Shown here in pieces: positions 49,960 through 58,724 of a stretch of DNA of 64,000 nucleotides (within the stretch, counting starts at the first letter, position 1; each line of letters starts with the position of its first letter). The position numbers and the translations under genes were made by a program. A model generated the notes under the pieces. That model saw nothing but the letters and a program-made list of their open reading frames with translations. It was not told the origin of the DNA and searched no databases. This DNA is from Pseudomonas quercus (lineage in GTDB: Bacteria > Pseudomonadota > Gammaproteobacteria > Pseudomonadales > Pseudomonadaceae): assembly GCF_012033695.1 (NCBI RefSeq), contig NZ_JAAVJI010000011.1, forward strand, positions 1 to 64,000, given 5' to 3'.

Positions 49960-52566
49960 ATGCACGAACACTACCAGCCTCGCGAAATCGAAGCCGCCGC
50001 CCAAGCTTTCTGGGATGCGCGCAAGTCTTTTGAAGTCAGTGAAGAGCCCGGCAAGCCGACCTACTACTGCCTGTCCATGTTCCCGTACCCCAGTGGCAAG
50101 CTGCACATGGGGCATGTGCGCAACTACACCATTGGCGACGTGATCGCCCGCTACCAGCGCATGTTGGGCAAGAATGTGTTGCAGCCCATGGGCTGGGATG
50201 CGTTCGGCATGCCGGCGGAAAACGCTGCGATGAAAAACAACGTCGCGCCGGCCAAGTGGACGTACGAAAACATCGCTTACATGAAAACCCAGCTCAAGAG
50301 CCTGGGGTTGGCGATCGACTGGTCGCGGGAAGTGACCACCTGCAAGCCCGATTACTACCGTTGGGAACAATGGCTGTTCACTCGCCTGTTCGAAAAGGGT
50401 GTGATCTACCGCAAGAACGGCACCGTGAACTGGGACCCGGTCGACCAGACCGTCCTGGCCAACGAGCAGGTGATCGATGGCCGTGGCTGGCGTTCGGGCG
50501 CCGTGATCGAGAAGCGGGAAATCCCGATGTACTACTTCAAGATCACGGCCTACGCTGAAGAGCTGCTGCAAGGCCTGGACGACCTGCCGGGCTGGCCGGA
50601 GCAGGTCAAGACCATGCAACGCAACTGGATCGGCAAATCCAAGGGCATGGAGGTTCGCTTCCCCTATCACCAGCCCTCTATCGGCGAAGACGGCGTGCTG
50701 AAGGTCTTCACCACCCGCCCCGACACCCTGATGGGCGCCACCTATGTGGCCGTTGCCGCCGAGCACCCGCTGGCCACCCTGGCAGCCCAGGATGATGCTG
50801 AGCTGCAGGCTTTCATTGCCGAATGCAAAGCGGGCAGCGTGGCCGAGGCCGACATGGCCACCCAAGAGAAAAAGGGCCGTGCCACCTCATTGTTCGTCGA
50901 GCACCCACTTACGGGCGAAAAACTGCCTGTCTGGGTCGCCAACTATGTGCTGATGCATTACGGCGACGGCGCAGTGATGGCTGTGCCAGCCCATGACGAG
51001 CGTGATTTCGAGTTTGCTAGCAAGTACAACCTGCCTATCAAGGCGGTGGTACGCACCAGTGCCGGTGATGAAACACCAGCGCCTTGGCAGGCGGCCTATG
51101 GCGAACACGGGCAGTTGATCAACTCCGGTGAATTCGATGGCCTGGACTTCGAAGGCGCATTCGACGCCATGGAAGTAGCCCTCTTGAAGAAAAACCTGGG
51201 CCAGTCCCGGGTGCAATACCGCCTGCGCGACTGGGGCATCAGCCGCCAGCGCTACTGGGGCTGTCCGATCCCGATCATTCACTGCGACGGCTGTGGTGAT
51301 GTGCCTGTGCCGGAAGACCAACTGCCTGTGGTCTTGCCAGAGGACGTGGTACCCGACGGTGCCGGTTCGCCGCTGGCACGCCTGCCTGAATTCTATGAAT
51401 GCACCTGCCCGCGTTGTGGCCAGGCCGCGCGCCGCGAAACCGACACCATGGACACCTTTGTGGAATCGTCCTGGTACTTCGCGCGCTATGCCTCACCTCA
51501 CTACGAAGGCGGCATGGTCGACCCAGCTGCTGCGAACCACTGGCTGCCGGTAGACCAGTATATCGGCGGTATCGAACACGCCATTCTTCACCTGCTCTAT
51601 GCACGCTTCTTCCACAAGCTGATGCGCGACGAAGGCCTGGTCACCTCCAGCGAGCCCTTCACTAACCTGCTGACCCAGGGCATGGTGATTGCCGAGACCT
51701 ACTACCGCACAGAAGCCAATGGCGGGAAAACCTGGTTCAACCCGGCGGACGTGGACCTGGAGCGCGATGCCAAGGCCAAGGTTATCCGGGCCACCCTGCG
51801 CAGCGACGGCCAGCCGGTGGAAATCGGCGGCACCGAGAAGATGTCCAAGTCCAAGAACAATGGCGTAGACCCGCAATCGATGATCGATCAGTTCGGGGCT
51901 GACACGTGCCGGCTGTTCATGATGTTCGCTTCGCCGCCAGACATGAGCGCCGAATGGTCTGATGCTGGTGTCGAAGGTGCCAACCGCTTCCTGCGCCGCG
52001 TATGGCGGCTGGCCCAGGCGCACGTCGCCCAAGGTATACCCGGGCCGCTTCAGGTCACAGGGCTCAACGACGGCCAGAAAGTCGTTCGCCGTGCTATTCA
52101 CCTTGCCATTCGCCAGGCCGGCCAGGATGTAGGCCAGCACCACAAGTTCAACACGGCCATTGCTCAGGTGATGACCTTGATGAACGTGCTGGAAAAAGCC
52201 CCTCAGGTGGACGAGCAGGACCGTGCGTTACTGCACGAAGGCCTGGAAGCGGTCACCCTGCTGTTGGCCCCGATCACGCCTCACCTGTCTCACGAACTGT
52301 GGCAACGCCTGGGCCATGCCGAGCCGGTCATCGATGCGGCCTGGCCGAAGCATGATGAGTCTGCCTTGGTACAGGACACCCTTACCTTGGTGATTCAAGT
52401 GAACGGCAAATTGCGTGGCCAGATCGACATGCCTGCGGATGCCAGCCGTGAAGATATCGAAGCGGCCGCGCGCAGCAACGAGAACGTACTGCGCTTTACC
52501 GAAGGCCAGACCATTCGCAAGGTCATCGTGGTGCCAGGCAAGCTGGTCAACATCGTCGCCAACTGA
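49960..52566 (+). CDS. leuS: leucyl-tRNA synthetase
   Basis: An 868-residue class I synthetase. PYPSGKLHMGHVRNYTIGD contains the HMGH form of the HIGH motif, EKMSKSKNNGVDP the KMSKS loop, and the CP1 editing domain (TTRPDTLMGATY, with the Asp-rich VMAVPAHDERD) lies between. A zinc-type CDGCGDVP...CTCPRCGQ pair is present. ATG 49960 gives the normal N-terminus MHEHYQPREIE. The 243-base upstream gap has a possible -10 TATGCT at 49852 but no clear -35. Confidence 0.97.
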   Translation: MHEHYQPREIEAAAQAFWDARKSFEVSEEPGKPTYYCLSMFPYPSGKLHMGHVRNYTIGDVIARYQRMLGKNVLQPMGWDAFGMPAENAAMKNNVAPAKWTYENIAYMKTQLKSLGLAIDWSREVTTCKPDYYRWEQWLFTRLFEKGVIYRKNGTVNWDPVDQTVLANEQVIDGRGWRSGAVIEKREIPMYYFKITAYAEELLQGLDDLPGWPEQVKTMQRNWIGKSKGMEVRFPYHQPSIGEDGVLKVFTTRPDTLMGATYVAVAAEHPLATLAAQDDAELQAFIAECKAGSVAEADMATQEKKGRATSLFVEHPLTGEKLPVWVANYVLMHYGDGAVMAVPAHDERDFEFASKYNLPIKAVVRTSAGDETPAPWQAAYGEHGQLINSGEFDGLDFEGAFDAMEVALLKKNLGQSRVQYRLRDWGISRQRYWGCPIPIIHCDGCGDVPVPEDQLPVVLPEDVVPDGAGSPLARLPEFYECTCPRCGQAARRETDTMDTFVESSWYFARYASPHYEGGMVDPAAANHWLPVDQYIGGIEHAILHLLYARFFHKLMRDEGLVTSSEPFTNLLTQGMVIAETYYRTEANGGKTWFNPADVDLERDAKAKVIRATLRSDGQPVEIGGTEKMSKSKNNGVDPQSMIDQFGADTCRLFMMFASPPDMSAEWSDAGVEGANRFLRRVWRLAQAHVAQGIPGPLQVTGLNDGQKVVRRAIHLAIRQAGQDVGQHHKFNTAIAQVMTLMNVLEKAPQVDEQDRALLHEGLEAVTLLLAPITPHLSHELWQRLGHAEPVIDAAWPKHDESALVQDTLTLVIQVNGKLRGQIDMPADASREDIEAAARSNENVLRFTEGQTIRKVIVVPGKLVNIVAN

Positions 52567-52572
52567 TCCCGG

Positions 52573-52597
52573 CCCCGAGGCGCCAGGCGCTTCGGGG
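52573..52597 (+). other. hairpin between leuS and lptE
   Basis: CCCCGA/TCGGGG arms with inner GCGCC/GGCGC lie seven bases after the leuS stop. There is no U-tract and lptE begins 38 bases later, so it is more likely an intra-operon stability or attenuation element than a full terminator. Confidence 0.4.
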
Positions 52598-52634
52598 TGC
52601 GTCGGCTAATAAAGGTTTGAAGGAGCAACACGCA

Positions 52635-53240
52635 ATGATCAAACGTAACCTGCTGGTATTGGGGCTCGCCACGCTGCTGAGCGCTTGCGGTTTCCAGCTG
52701 CGCGGCACGGGCACCAATGAAATGGCCATCAAGGAAATGGATGTGAAGGCACGTGATGCCTACGGCACTACGGTCAACGACCTGCGCGCGGCCCTTCAGC
52801 GCAGTGGCGTGGCGGTGGTTTCCGGTGCCCCATACACCCTTACATTGACCGATGAAAGCGAAGACAACCGGAGTGCGACCTATACAGGCTCGGCACGCTC
52901 TTCGGAAATCGAGCTGACCCTGCGCGCGGACTACACCATCACTGGCAACCAGCAACGGGTACTGGTCAGCGATCACATGGACGTACAGAAGGTATACGTG
53001 CATGACAGCAATAACCTGACCGGGTCCGACCAGGAAGCTAGCCGGGTGCGTACCGAAATGCGCCGCGAATTGATCCAGCGGATGATGCTGCGCCTGGCGC
53101 AACTGACCCCGGCGGAGCTGCAAAAGCGCCAGGCACAGGAAGATGCCAAGGCCGAAGCCGAGGCAGCCGCTGAAGCGGCCGCACAGCGCGTGCGTGACGA
53201 AACACCACAGCAGTCCCCGATGCAGCTGCCTGGCCAGTGA
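52635..53240 (+). CDS. lptE: LPS-assembly lipoprotein LptE
   Basis: A 201-residue outer-membrane lipoprotein that plugs LptD for LPS insertion. The signal ends LLSAC with lipidated Cys18, followed by GFQLRGTG, the family start of the mature protein. The tail (about 160-201) is Ala/Glu-rich and helical, then Gln/Pro-rich. ATG 52635 follows AAGGAGC. The order leuS-lptE-holA is typical for gammaproteobacteria. Confidence 0.95.
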   Translation: MIKRNLLVLGLATLLSACGFQLRGTGTNEMAIKEMDVKARDAYGTTVNDLRAALQRSGVAVVSGAPYTLTLTDESEDNRSATYTGSARSSEIELTLRADYTITGNQQRVLVSDHMDVQKVYVHDSNNLTGSDQEASRVRTEMRRELIQRMMLRLAQLTPAELQKRQAQEDAKAEAEAAAEAAAQRVRDETPQQSPMQLPGQ

Positions 53241-53271
53241 TCGGCTTGGGTAAGCGCCAGCGAACAGTGCA

Positions 53272-54309
53272 ATGAAACTGGCGCCAGCCCAGCTGGGCAA
53301 ACACGTGCAAGGAGCATTGGCGCCGATCTACATGGTCAGCGGTGATGAACCCTTGTTATGCCAGGAAGCTACCGACGCCATCCGCAGCGCGGCGCGGGCG
53401 CAGGGCTTCGACGAACGTCAGGTGTTCAACGCCGACCCGAACTTCGACTGGGGTACCCTGCTCCAGGCGAGCGCCAGCCTTTCCTTGTTTGCTGAAAAAC
53501 GCTTGCTCGAACTGCGCATGCCCGGTGGCAAACCGGGCGACAAGGGTGCAGCGGCCCTGATCGAATACTCGGCACGGCCTGCCGATGATACCGTGCTGCT
53601 GATCAGCCTGCCTAAGCTGGATGGCAGCACACAGAAAAGCAAATGGGCTTCGGCCTTGATCAATGCGCCCCATGTGCAATTCGTGCAGGTGTGGCCCATA
53701 GACGCCAACCAGTTGCCTCAGTGGATCGGCCAGCGGCTGGCCCAGGCGGGCCTCACCGCTCACCCTGACGCCGTGCAATTGATTGCTGAACGGGTAGAGG
53801 GCAATCTGCTTGCCGCTGCGCAAGAGGTGGAAAAGCTCAAACTGTTGGCTGAAGGCACCCAAATCACCCTTGAAGCCGTGCAGGCAGCCGTAGCCGACAG
53901 CGCCCGCTTTGACGTGTTTGGCCTAGTGGACGCTGTGCTCGCAGGGGATGCTACTCATGCGCTGCGTATGCTCCAAGGGCTGCGCGGTGAGGGTGTAGAG
54001 GCCGCTGTGGTCCTGTGGGCGCTGGCGCGGGAGCTACGAACCTTGGCAGGCGTAGCCCAGCTATACGGCCAGGGCATTGCGCTGGACAAAGCGTTCAGCC
54101 AGATGAAACCGCCGGTATGGGATAAGCGCAAAGCCATCGTGGGCAAGGCCATGCGGCGCTATACGGCCCTGCGTTGGAACCTGCTGTTACAAGATGCTCA
54201 ACACCTGGACGCACAGATCAAAGGGCAAGCACCAGGCTCTGTATGGGCCGGCCTTTCTCGGCTGGTGCTGATGATGACGGGGCAGCGTTTCTCACTTCCT
54301 GCGCAATAG
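53272..54309 (+). CDS. holA: DNA polymerase III delta subunit
   Basis: A 345-residue clamp-loader subunit that opens the beta clamp. MKLAPAQLGKHVQGALAPIYMVSGDEPLL is the usual start; the rest shows the AAA+-like domain and helical collar (LLAAAQEVEKLKLLAEG, VLWALARELRTL) without a functional Walker motif, as expected for delta. Same-strand with lptE, 31 bases apart. Confidence 0.95.
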   Translation: MKLAPAQLGKHVQGALAPIYMVSGDEPLLCQEATDAIRSAARAQGFDERQVFNADPNFDWGTLLQASASLSLFAEKRLLELRMPGGKPGDKGAAALIEYSARPADDTVLLISLPKLDGSTQKSKWASALINAPHVQFVQVWPIDANQLPQWIGQRLAQAGLTAHPDAVQLIAERVEGNLLAAAQEVEKLKLLAEGTQITLEAVQAAVADSARFDVFGLVDAVLAGDATHALRMLQGLRGEGVEAAVVLWALARELRTLAGVAQLYGQGIALDKAFSQMKPPVWDKRKAIVGKAMRRYTALRWNLLLQDAQHLDAQIKGQAPGSVWAGLSRLVLMMTGQRFSLPAQ

Positions 54310-54317
54310 CCCCTTGG

Positions 54318-54332
54318 CGGGCCCTGGGCCCG
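54318..54332 (+). other. short G+C hairpin after holA
   Basis: CGGGCC-CTG-GGCCCG, a 6-bp stem with a 3-base loop, lies eight bases past the holA stop; no U-tract follows. Confidence 0.3.
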
Positions 54333-54375
54333 GCGTGTTAAGGTTTCCCTTACCTCTGTATGCCTGGGCAATTGC

Positions 54376-55665
54376 ATGTTTTTTCGCCGTATCTGCCGTC
54401 ACCGCTCCAGCCGGATCATCGCCGCGTCCAGTCTGTTCTTCCTTGCCGCCTGCTCCGAAACGCCCACCGCCGCCGATGCGCTGCCTGGCAGCCCTGCAGC
54501 GGCAACGGCAGTACCTGCCGATGCTGTGCCTGCACAGAGTTTTGAGCAGTGGCAGGCTGCCTTCCGCACTCACGCGCTTCAATCCGGCATTCGCACCGAT
54601 GTGTTTGATAACGCCTTCAAAGGTGTGATGCCAGACCCTTCCGTGATCGAAGCAGACCGTAGCCAGCCTGAATTCAGCCGCCCCGTATGGCAGTACCTGG
54701 ACAGTGCCATTTCCCCCGTGCGCGTGCGTAAAGGGCAAGCCCTGCTCAATCAATACGGAGCTGACCTGCAGCGCATCGAACAGCGCTTTGGCGTGGACCG
54801 CCAGGCTTTGGTGGCCGTCTGGGGTATGGAAAGCAGCTTCGGTCAGTTCCAGGGTGACAAATCCGTGATCCGGTCGCTGTCGACATTGGGCTACGAAGGG
54901 CGGCGCCCTGGGTTCGCTCAGGAGCAACTGGTCGCCGCGTTGCAGATCCTGCAGAACGGCGACATCGACGCGGCTCATATGCTGGGATCCTGGGCGGGTG
55001 CCATGGGCCAGACCCAATTCATCCCTACCACTTATAACGCTCATGCAGTGGATTTCGATGGCGACGGGCGCCGTGACATCTGGAACAGTGCCGTAGACGC
55101 GCTGGCCTCTACTGCGCAGTACCTGCAAGCCTCTGGCTGGCAGCGTGGCCAGCCTTGGGGTATGGAAGTGCAGCTACCTGCAGGCTTCGACTATGCCCAA
55201 GCGGATGGCAGCCTGCGAAAACCTGTAAGCGAATGGCTGGCCCAAGGCGTGAAACTGCCGCCGGGCGCGGTGGTAGCGCCCGCAGTGGCACAGCAGCAGG
55301 CCAACCTGTTGCTGCCGGCCGGCTACCGTGGCCCCGCATTCCTGGTACTGGACAACTTCAGGGCCATTCTCAAGTACAACAACTCATCGTCCTATGCCTT
55401 GGGTGTGAGCCTGTTGTCCCAACGCTTCAGCGGCGGTGGGTACGTGCAGGGCGCATGGCCCACTGACGACCTCCCCCTTAGCCGTACCGAACGTATCGAG
55501 TTGCAAACGTTGCTGAGCGCTGCCCAGTACGATGCCGGCGCCCCAGATGGGATTATCGGCAGCAATACCCGCAAGGCCATTCGTGCAGCCCAGCAAGCCC
55601 GTGGTTGGCCGGCAGACGGGTATCCCACACATAAGCTGCTGGAGAGTTTGCGCCAGGGGCAGTGA
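54376..55665 (+). CDS. lytic murein transglycosylase, MltB family with PG-binding domain
   Basis: A 429-residue predicted lipoprotein (signal ending FLAACSE, Cys26). The SLT-2 domain follows: VAVWGMESSFGQFQGD holds the catalytic Glu, and GAMGQTQFIPTTYNAHAVDFDGDGRRDIW is the substrate groove motif. A C-terminal peptidoglycan-binding-1 domain covers about residues 370-425 (LQTLLSAAQYDAGAPDGIIGSNTRKAI). It cleaves glycan strands to 1,6-anhydro ends in the periplasm. A second MltB-type enzyme lies at 61030-62040. Confidence 0.9.
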   Translation: MFFRRICRHRSSRIIAASSLFFLAACSETPTAADALPGSPAAATAVPADAVPAQSFEQWQAAFRTHALQSGIRTDVFDNAFKGVMPDPSVIEADRSQPEFSRPVWQYLDSAISPVRVRKGQALLNQYGADLQRIEQRFGVDRQALVAVWGMESSFGQFQGDKSVIRSLSTLGYEGRRPGFAQEQLVAALQILQNGDIDAAHMLGSWAGAMGQTQFIPTTYNAHAVDFDGDGRRDIWNSAVDALASTAQYLQASGWQRGQPWGMEVQLPAGFDYAQADGSLRKPVSEWLAQGVKLPPGAVVAPAVAQQQANLLLPAGYRGPAFLVLDNFRAILKYNNSSSYALGVSLLSQRFSGGGYVQGAWPTDDLPLSRTERIELQTLLSAAQYDAGAPDGIIGSNTRKAIRAAQQARGWPADGYPTHKLLESLRQGQ

Positions 55666-55671
55666 TGGCTG

Positions 55672-55742
55672 TAAAAGCCTGTTCGCGGGCTCAGAGCGGC
55701 AGGCATCGGCTTCTGTGGGAGCTGGCGCAGCCGGCGAATGTG
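55672..55742. repeat. degenerate REP-like sequence
   Basis: Between two convergent genes, TGTTCGCGGGCTC and CTTCTGTGGGAGC, followed by GCGCAGCCGGCGAA, resemble arms of P. putida-type REP elements, but the symmetry is poor. A worn REP copy is likely; no second copy was found in the window. Confidence 0.35.
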
Positions 55743-55782
55743 AGGGCATTGCATTCATGGGCTTCGTAGCGTGGTGCTTTAT

Positions 55783-56709
55783 TTAATAGGTGATGGGCTG
55801 AGCTAGCTTAAGCTGCTGGCTATCCGCATCCAGCACCACTCGGGCACCAAGCGGCAAGGTCAGGTTGGGATCGCAGTGGCCACTGCGCCAGCCTGCCAGG
55901 ATCGGGATATTTAGGTGAGCGAAGGTGGCTTGCACCAGCTCAAAGAGCGCGGCGGGTTCGACTTTTGCCACATCGCCCAGCAGCACCCCCTTCAGGCCCT
56001 TGAATTTGCCCGCCAGCCGCAGCTGGTTAAGCGTGCGGTCTATGCGAAACAAGGGTTCGTTTACGTCTTCGATAAACAGCACACTGTCTTGGGTATCAAT
56101 CGGCCACGGGGTGCCCAACGAGGCGCTTATCATGGTGAGATTGCCGCCTGCCAGCCGCCCTTCTGCTGCGCCACTGGCCAATGTCGTCAGCGGAAACTCA
56201 GAAGGATGCTCAATGATGCCTCCTTCTCCCACGCCCCCGCGCAGCATCTGCAACAGCAGGGCCTCGGTAGGCGCCAGGCGCGGCGTGAGGAGGTCTGGGC
56301 GCATCATCGGCCCATGAAACGTTACACACCCTGTTTCCAACCACAGCGCCTGGTGCAGTGCGGTCAGGTCGCTATAGCCAACAAAGGGTTTAAGGTGGGC
56401 GGCAATTAAAGCGTAATCGACCTGGTCCAGCAGCCTGGGGCTACCGTACCCACCCCGAATGCACAGGATGGCAGCGATGTCCGGGTCCGCGAAGGCAGCA
56501 TGCAGGTCCGCCAGGCGAACAGCGTCACTGCCTGCCAGGTAGCCTGCCTTGTGCGACACGCCTGGGTAGATCTTCAACCGATAACCATGCCCCTCTGCCC
56601 ACAAGTGGGCAGCAGCATGGTCAAAGTCGGCAGGGCCTGCCGGGGCGATCAGTGCCAGGCAGTCGCCTGGGCGCAGTGCCCGCACAGGCCTGCCATAGGG
56701 CGTGGTCAA
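55783..56709 (-). CDS. ldcA: LD-carboxypeptidase (muramoyltetrapeptide carboxypeptidase)
   Basis: A 308-residue S66-family serine peptidase that removes the terminal D-Ala of murein tetrapeptides during recycling. LIAPAGPADF is the start motif, CIRGGYGSPRLLDQVDY contains the nucleophile region (here GGYGS), and FVGYSDLTALHQAL plus GWRSGHCDPNLTLPLG hold the Glu/His partners. The start is TTG at 56709, overlapping the lipA stop (TTGA); no internal ATG gives a complete domain. Confidence 0.9.
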   Translation of the reverse strand: MTTPYGRPVRALRPGDCLALIAPAGPADFDHAAAHLWAEGHGYRLKIYPGVSHKAGYLAGSDAVRLADLHAAFADPDIAAILCIRGGYGSPRLLDQVDYALIAAHLKPFVGYSDLTALHQALWLETGCVTFHGPMMRPDLLTPRLAPTEALLLQMLRGGVGEGGIIEHPSEFPLTTLASGAAEGRLAGGNLTMISASLGTPWPIDTQDSVLFIEDVNEPLFRIDRTLNQLRLAGKFKGLKGVLLGDVAKVEPAALFELVQATFAHLNIPILAGWRSGHCDPNLTLPLGARVVLDADSQQLKLAQPITY

Positions 56710-57716
56710 AGCTTGATCTTCGCCTCATGGGCCTGTTGGTCCGCATGATACGAAGAGCGCACCAGGGGGCCTGATGCGACGTTCTTGAAGCCCATGCGGT
56801 ACCCTTCCTCAGCGAACCAGGCGAAGGTATCCGGGTGAACGAAACGCTGTACCGGCAAGTGGCTGCGGGAGGGTTGCAGGTACTGGCCCAGGGTGAGCAT
56901 GTCGATGTCGTGCTCGCGCATCCTGTGCATGACTTCGATCACTTCTTCGTCGGTTTCGCCCAGGCCCAGCATCAAGCCGGATTTGGTGGGCACTGTGGGC
57001 ACACGCTGCTTGAACTTCTGCAGCAGGTCCAGCGACCAGTCGTAATCCGAACCTGGGCGGGCGGCCCGGTACAGGCGTGGCACGGTTTCCAGGTTGTGGT
57101 TGAACACGTCTGGCGGCTCCTGGGCCGTAATGTCCAAGGCAACGTCCATGCGGCCACGGTAGTCGGGTACCAGTGTTTCCAACTGTACGCCTGGCGACAG
57201 TTTGCGGATTTCCCGCAGGCAATCGGCAAAGTGCTGGGCACCGCCGTCACGCAGGTCGTCCCGGTCCACCGACGTGATCACCACGTACTTCAGGCGCAGG
57301 TCTGCGATGGCCACGGCAAGGTTGTGCGGCTCATCCGCGTCCAGGGCTTTCGGGCGGCCATGGCCAACGTCACAGAACGGGCAACGGCGCGTGCAGATAT
57401 CGCCCATGATCATGAAGGTAGCGGTACCGCCGGAGAAGCATTCGCCCAGGTTGGGGCAAGATGCTTCCTCGCATACGCTGTGCAGCTTGTGCTTGCGCAA
57501 CAGTTGTTTGATACGGTCCACTTCCGGCGATACCGGGATGCGAACACGAATCCAGTCTGGCTTCTTCGGCAGTTCGTCCGTGGGGATGATCTTTACCGGA
57601 ATGCGCGCAACTTTTTCAGCGCCACGCAGCTTGACGCCCGCTTCCACTTTTTTAGGCGCCGAGGGCTTCTGGATCGCCACTTCAGGGCTTGCGACGGTGT
57701 CTTGGGCAATAGTCAT
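56706..57716 (-). CDS. lipA: lipoyl synthase
   Basis: A 336-residue radical-SAM enzyme inserting sulfur into octanoyl groups. The auxiliary cluster Cys are in CEEASCPNLGEC and the radical-SAM cluster in CTRRCPFC; the C-terminal RSSYHAD carries the Ser ligand of the auxiliary cluster. ATG 57716 is the normal start. It sits one base after lipB, in the operon ybeD-lipB-lipA-ldcA. Confidence 0.97.
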   Translation of the reverse strand: MTIAQDTVASPEVAIQKPSAPKKVEAGVKLRGAEKVARIPVKIIPTDELPKKPDWIRVRIPVSPEVDRIKQLLRKHKLHSVCEEASCPNLGECFSGGTATFMIMGDICTRRCPFCDVGHGRPKALDADEPHNLAVAIADLRLKYVVITSVDRDDLRDGGAQHFADCLREIRKLSPGVQLETLVPDYRGRMDVALDITAQEPPDVFNHNLETVPRLYRAARPGSDYDWSLDLLQKFKQRVPTVPTKSGLMLGLGETDEEVIEVMHRMREHDIDMLTLGQYLQPSRSHLPVQRFVHPDTFAWFAEEGYRMGFKNVASGPLVRSSYHADQQAHEAKIKL

Positions 57717-57717
57717 A

Positions 57718-58368
57718 TCAGTCGATTCCGCCCGTGAGGGTCGTCTGCTCAGCATAATCGAGGTGTTCGACGAGCTGCGCCCGCAGCCTTGCACTCACCT
57801 CACACATTTGGACACCGGGGGCATGGTCGGCCAGTTGCGTCATCGCAAGGCCGGCGTAGCCGCACGGGTTGATTCTCTGGAATGGACGCAGGTCCATGTC
57901 CACATTCAGGGCCAGCCCATGGAACGAGCGGCCGTTGCGAATACGCAGGCCCAGCGAGGCGATCTTGGCCCCTTGTACATATACACCCGGCGCATCGGGC
58001 TTTGCCGAGCCGCTGACCCCATAGCTGGCGAGCACAGCCACCAGCGTGTTTTCGATACGGCTTACCAGTTCTCGCACGCCAAACCCGCGCTCGCGCAAGT
58101 CCAGCAGCAGGTAGGCTACCAGTTGACCGGGCCCGTGATAAGTCACCTGACCACCGCGGTCCACCTGCACCACCGGAATGTCTCCCGGCAACAGCAGGTG
58201 CTCGGGCTTGCCGGCCTGGCCTTGCGTGAACACAGGCGGGTGTTGGACCAGCCATACTTCATCGCCCACCTGATGCTCGCGGGCGTGGTCGGTAACACGA
58301 CGCATGGCCTGCCATACCGGTTCGTAAGGTGTCAGGCCTAGCTCGCGAAAGCCCAGGCAACCCTGCAT
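57718..58368 (-). CDS. lipB: octanoyltransferase LipB
   Basis: A 216-residue enzyme moving octanoate from acyl carrier protein to lipoyl domains. DRGGQVTYHGPGQLVAYLLLDL is the family motif, GAKIASLGLRI contains the catalytic Lys, and INPCGYAGLAM the catalytic Cys. The ATG at 58368 overlaps the ybeD stop by one base (TGATG); the adjoining GTG would add one residue. Confidence 0.96.
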   Translation of the reverse strand: MQGCLGFRELGLTPYEPVWQAMRRVTDHAREHQVGDEVWLVQHPPVFTQGQAGKPEHLLLPGDIPVVQVDRGGQVTYHGPGQLVAYLLLDLRERGFGVRELVSRIENTLVAVLASYGVSGSAKPDAPGVYVQGAKIASLGLRIRNGRSFHGLALNVDMDLRPFQRINPCGYAGLAMTQLADHAPGVQMCEVSARLRAQLVEHLDYAEQTTLTGGID

Positions 58369-58643
58369 CACAACACCATGTGCACGAAGCCGGTGGCACG
58401 CAGGGCGCTATTGATATCGCGTAGCTGCTCTTGCCCGGTTGCGATGATGTGCAACTGGATGGTGGTGTACTTACCATTGCTGCTTTGCCGCTCCGCCAGG
58501 GTATTGATGTCCACCTTGGCGTATTTGGCGAGAATTTCGATGACCGCGTCCTTGAACCCCACCACCGTGTCGCCAATCACCTTGATGGGATAGTCGGGGC
58601 AAGGGAACTCAATGATATGAGACTTTACATCGGTGTCTGTCAT
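58368..58643 (-). CDS. ybeD: DUF493/YbeD family protein
   Basis: A 91-residue ferredoxin-like protein resembling ACT regulatory domains (IEFPCPDYPIKVIGDT at the start, GKYTTIQLHIIATGQEQL in the core, ALRATGFVHMVL at the end). It precedes lipB in most gammaproteobacteria and has a regulatory role that is not settled. First gene of the lipoate operon, isolated from dacA by a terminator. Confidence 0.92.
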   Translation of the reverse strand: MTDTDVKSHIIEFPCPDYPIKVIGDTVVGFKDAVIEILAKYAKVDINTLAERQSSNGKYTTIQLHIIATGQEQLRDINSALRATGFVHMVL

Positions 58644-58670
58644 GGCAGTGACGGCCTCATCAAGCCGTGG

Positions 58671-58713
58671 AAAAAAGCTACCCCTCCCGCAGCCGCGAGC
58701 TGGGGAGGGGTAA
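58671..58713 (-). terminator. intrinsic terminator of dacA
   Basis: Reading leftwards, TACCCCTCCC and GGGAGGGGTA form a 10-bp G+C-rich stem followed by GC and six T (58671-58676). It lies just after the dacA stop and ends the mrdA-rodA-mltB-rlpA-dacA direction before ybeD. Confidence 0.85.
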
Positions 58714-58724
58714 CCGACGGTTCG

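Noticed and set aside
56835..57737. 300-codon plus-strand frame opposite lipA
   Set aside because: Antisense to lipA, which has all cluster-binding cysteines; no recognisable domain.
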